In this document: piece by piece, positions 5,804 through 7,829 of the stretch
Numbering within the stretch: the first letter of the stretch is position 1
Layout of the letters: the number at the start of each line of letters is the position of its first letter
NCBI GenBank assembly: GCA_050694015.1
Contig: JBOGWY010000120.1
Span: 1-7,829, forward strand
Direction of reading: 5' to 3'
DNA length: 7,829 bases
DNA from: JBOGWY01 sp050694015
Lineage (GTDB): Bacteria; Actinomycetota; CADDZG01; WHSQ01
Made by a program: the position numbers and the translations under genes
Notes under the pieces: model-generated
What the model saw: only the letters and a program-made list of their open reading frames with translations
Told to the model about the DNA's origin: nothing
The model's database searches: none

Positions 5804-5805
5804 CC

Positions 5806-7020
5806 ATGCCCGATTTCAAACTGCCCGACCTCGGCGAGGGCGTAACCGAGGCCGAAGTCGACCGCTGGCTCGTCAAGGAGGGCGACACGATCGCCGAGGA
5901 CGAGCCGCTCGTCGAGGTCATCACCGACAAAGCGACGGCCGAGATCCCCTCGCCGTACGCGGGAGTCGTCTCTCGCATCCATGTGCCCGAGGGCTCGGTG
6001 GCAAGCGTCGGCACGGTGTTGGTCACGATCGGCGACGCCGAGATCACACCCGCCACCACGGGAACCCTGGCTGCCACGCCGACGGCACCACCACCTCCCC
6101 CACCACCACGTCAAGCAGCGTTAGAAACGGCAACGGCTCCGGCTCCGGCTGCCGGCGGGGGCAACGGCGTGAAGGCCATGCCTCCCGTACGGAAGCTCGC
6201 TCGGGAGCTGGGCGTCGACATCGCCGCGATCCGCGGCTCGGGTCCCGATGGGCGCATCCTTCGCCACGACGTCGAGGCTCACGCGGGCGGAGCCGCGCCG
6301 GCCGCTCAGGTGGCCCCCTCCGGCGGCGAGCGCCGCGAGCCGCTGCGCGGGGTGCGACGCACGATCGCGGAACGGATGGCTCATGCGCACCGCGTGGTGC
6401 CTCCGGTCACCCACGTCGAAGAGTGTGACGTCACCGAGCTCGACGCGACCAAGAACCTCGCGAACGAGCGGGAACCGGATGGCCCGCGCCTCACCTATCT
6501 GCCGTTCATCGTCAAGGCCGTAGTTACGTCGCTGAAGCAGTACTCCGCGATGAACGCGTCGCTCGACGAGGACGCCGATGAGATCGTGTTCCACGACGAC
6601 TACAACATCGGTATCGCCGTCGACACGCCGTCTGGGTTGACGGTGCCGGTGGTCAGGAACGCCGATCGCAAGAGGCTCCGAGACATCGCCGGCGAGATCG
6701 AGAACTTCGCCACCGCCGCGCGCGACGGTTCGCTCAAGGCCGAGGACCTCCGCGACGGCACGTTCACAGTTTCGAGTCCGGGGCCCTTCGGAGGATTGAT
6801 GGCGACGCCGATCGTGTTCCATCCGCAATCGGCGATCCTCGGAGTACACCGGGCCATGGAACGCCCGGTCGTGCGCGACGGGCAGATCGTGATCCGCAAG
6901 ATCATGAACCTGTCGATCACGTTCGACCACCGGATACTCGACGGGGTCACGGCGGCGAAGTTCGTCCTCGACGTGGTGCGGTTGCTCGAACACCCGGCCG
7001 TTATCGCGCTCGAGAGCTAG
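5806..7020 (+). CDS. bkdC: Dihydrolipoamide acyltransferase (E2) of the branched-chain 2-oxoacid dehydrogenase complex
   Basis: A 404-residue E2 with the usual three domains. The lipoyl domain is residues 2-77, with Lys42 in ITDKATAEI as the lipoylated residue. A Pro/Ala/Thr-rich linker (~83-118) contains a run of seven prolines. The peripheral subunit-binding domain is ~122-158 (PPVRKLARELGVDIAAIRGS, GPDGRILRHDV). The acyltransferase core is ~178-404 with FDHRILDG (373-380), giving catalytic His375 and Asp379. It moves the acyl group from E1 to CoA and forms the multimeric core. SSPGPFGG (323-330) stands where many E2s have a SNxGxxGG-like motif. The ATG is 2 nt after the E1 beta stop; no well-spaced Shine-Dalgarno is seen, so coupling is likely. 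Its TAG stop shares CTAG with the stop of the convergent gene. No E3 gene follows. Confidence 0.94.
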   Translation: MPDFKLPDLGEGVTEAEVDRWLVKEGDTIAEDEPLVEVITDKATAEIPSPYAGVVSRIHVPEGSVASVGTVLVTIGDAEITPATTGTLAATPTAPPPPPPPRQAALETATAPAPAAGGGNGVKAMPPVRKLARELGVDIAAIRGSGPDGRILRHDVEAHAGGAAPAAQVAPSGGERREPLRGVRRTIAERMAHAHRVVPPVTHVEECDVTELDATKNLANEREPDGPRLTYLPFIVKAVVTSLKQYSAMNASLDEDADEIVFHDDYNIGIAVDTPSGLTVPVVRNADRKRLRDIAGEIENFATAARDGSLKAEDLRDGTFTVSSPGPFGGLMATPIVFHPQSAILGVHRAMERPVVRDGQIVIRKIMNLSITFDHRILDGVTAAKFVLDVVRLLEHPAVIALES

Positions 7021-7619
7021 ACCTGCACTCCTGCTTCGCGTAGTCGGTTCTTCGAGCGCGACCGCATTATCACGACGATGATGAAGATGATCGAAGCGAT
7101 CATCCCCGAGACCAGGATCCCGATGATCCCGAACACCGTCTTGATGGTCGCCTTGCCCTTCTCGTGGCCGAGCGCGAGAACGAGGTTCTCAGGCCCCTCG
7201 TCGTAGTCGATCTCGAGCGTGTGGATTCCCACCTCGGTCACTTCGAACTTGCCGATCGAGCGCCCCGCGCGAGCTCCAGTGTCGTAATTGAAGTTGCCGA
7301 CCGATGTTTCCATAGGAATCTCCGCTCCCGCAGGAGTTGTAAGGGTCACTTGCATCGGTGGCGGTTCGGAGAACCAGACCAGCCTGCTGCCATCCTCGAG
7401 GACCGACTCATATTCGTAGAAGACCGTGTACGTCCCGGTCTTGTCGAGATCGACGTCCCCGGAGCCGGGTCCGGTCACGCGCTCCAGACCGGCGGCGACC
7501 CCGGATATGCCGCTATAGAGGAGCCACCCCGATCCGCCGCACCCGAGCAGGAAGATCAACAGCGCGATCCAGTAGCCCGTCTTGCCCGGCCGGATGCGTT
7601 GTTCGGCAATCTCGTTCAC
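7017..7619 (-). CDS. Small two-helix membrane protein with an extracytoplasmic beta-rich domain
   Basis: A 200-residue protein of unknown function, of a type seen across actinobacteria. A short basic N-terminus (RIRPGKTG) is followed by transmembrane helix 1 (~15-37), an extracytoplasmic domain (~50-150) that starts PGSGDVDLDKTGTYTVFYEY and looks like a beta sandwich, then transmembrane helix 2 (~162-185) and a basic cytoplasmic tail (RSRSKNRLRE). The GTG at 7619 is chosen because GGGAGGG lies 4 nt upstream and the start is 1 nt after the stop of the upstream FAH-family gene. A longer frame from 7781 would run through that gene and is rejected. Tail-to-tail overlap with the E2 gene is 4 nt. 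No enzymatic motif is visible; a sensory or envelope role is only a guess. Confidence 0.85.
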   Translation of the reverse strand: MNEIAEQRIRPGKTGYWIALLIFLLGCGGSGWLLYSGISGVAAGLERVTGPGSGDVDLDKTGTYTVFYEYESVLEDGSRLVWFSEPPPMQVTLTTPAGAEIPMETSVGNFNYDTGARAGRSIGKFEVTEVGIHTLEIDYDEGPENLVLALGHEKGKATIKTVFGIIGILVSGMIASIIFIIVVIMRSRSKNRLREAGVQV

Positions 7620-7620
7620 A

Positions 7621-7829
7621 TCACCCTCCCGCTGGACGACCGATGGTGTTCCTGAGGACGCCGATGTTCTCGACCTCGAGCTCGACGACGTCACCGGGCG
7701 CGAGGTCGCGCCCGAGATCGAGACCACAGCATCCACCGGGGGTGCCCGAGCCGTAGACGTCGACCGCATGAATGTCTTCACCGGCGGACACGTGAGCGAT
7801 CATGTCGGCCCAGCTCCACTTGGCCTCGG
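7621..7829 (-). CDS. Fumarylacetoacetate hydrolase family protein, C-terminal fragment (5' end off window)
   Basis: Only the last 69 codons are in the window; the frame is open to the right edge. Going toward the C-terminus one sees EAKWSWADMIAHVSAGED, then YGSGTPGGCCGLDLGR, LAPGDVVELEVENIGVLRN and a TGA at 7623-7621. The GSGTxGG, LxPGDVVELEVExIGxLRN pattern is the typical C-terminal part of FAH-family enzymes (fumarylacetoacetase, acylpyruvate hydrolase, 2-keto-4-pentenoate hydratase-like). The metal-binding residues of the family are upstream and not visible, so the substrate cannot be predicted. The downstream membrane protein starts 1 nt after the stop and its ribosome binding site lies in the last codons here, so the two are co-translated. 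Confidence 0.85.
   Translation of the reverse strand, partial: EAKWSWADMIAHVSAGEDIHAVDVYGSGTPGGCCGLDLGRDLAPGDVVELEVENIGVLRNTIGRPAGG
7624..7630 (-). promoter_or_regulatory. Ribosome binding site of the membrane protein gene
   Basis: GGGAGGG on minus, 4 nt before the GTG at 7619, within the last codons of the FAH-family gene. It fixes the start of the small membrane protein and shows translational coupling. Confidence 0.7.

Noticed and set aside
5227..5805. Extension of E2 upstream to 5227
   Set aside because: Shadow frame of E1 beta; the lipoyl domain starts cleanly at the ATG at 5806.
7620..7781. Extension of the membrane protein upstream to 7781
   Set aside because: It overlaps the FAH-family gene in another frame and is Ser/Arg/Thr-rich low-complexity; the GTG at 7619 has a strong ribosome binding site.
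1..7829. CRISPR array, insertion sequence, toxin-antitoxin or defence genes
   Set aside because: I looked for regularly spaced direct repeats, transposase motifs and terminal inverted repeats and found none.

Overview
The window is high-GC DNA from an actinomycete-type bacterium (Actinomycetota). Evidence for this is a textbook BldC developmental regulator, the neighbourhood BldC / conserved hypothetical / branched-chain amino acid dehydrogenase (the vdh-SCO4090-bldC neighbourhood that I recall from Streptomyces coelicolor), a secreted protein family typical of actinobacteria, GTG starts and at least one apparently leaderless gene. The protein sequences do not look like a close Streptomyces or Mycobacterium relative, so a deeper-branching or uncultured lineage is likely. 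That placement is inference.

Layout from left to right. (1) A minus-strand gene running off the left edge encodes a secreted LAS-type metallopeptidase-like domain followed by propeller-like repeats. (2) Two divergent tRNA genes follow, tRNA-Asp(GTC) on minus and tRNA-Phe(GAA) on plus. (3) Two minus-strand genes come next: bldC, and upstream of it a conserved hypothetical protein that looks leaderless. The roughly 0.2 kb between them holds several hairpins and repeated TAGTTC/GAACTA elements. (4) A tight plus-strand operon starts divergently: leucine/valine dehydrogenase, then E1 alpha, E1 beta and E2 of a branched-chain 2-oxoacid dehydrogenase complex, with gaps of 4 nt, a 4-nt overlap and a gap of 2 nt. 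(5) Convergent with it is a minus-strand pair: the C-terminal end of a fumarylacetoacetate-hydrolase-family enzyme running off the right edge, then a small two-helix membrane protein.

The four-gene operon forms a coherent pathway. The dehydrogenase deaminates leucine, isoleucine and valine to branched 2-oxoacids. E1/E2 then decarboxylate them and transfer the acyl group to CoA. Products are isovaleryl-, 2-methylbutyryl- and isobutyryl-CoA, used for catabolism or as primers of iso/anteiso fatty acids. The E3 (dihydrolipoyl dehydrogenase) is not in the window and must be supplied from elsewhere.

I see no CRISPR array, insertion sequence, phage gene or obvious defence system. The most interesting points are the fusion of the vdh-bldC neighbourhood with a complete bkd operon, the peptidase-propeller architecture of the secreted protein, the repeat-rich region upstream of bldC, and a small uncharacterised membrane protein translationally coupled to a FAH-family enzyme. 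Nothing here is clearly a new biological system; the window is mostly recognisable metabolism and housekeeping.
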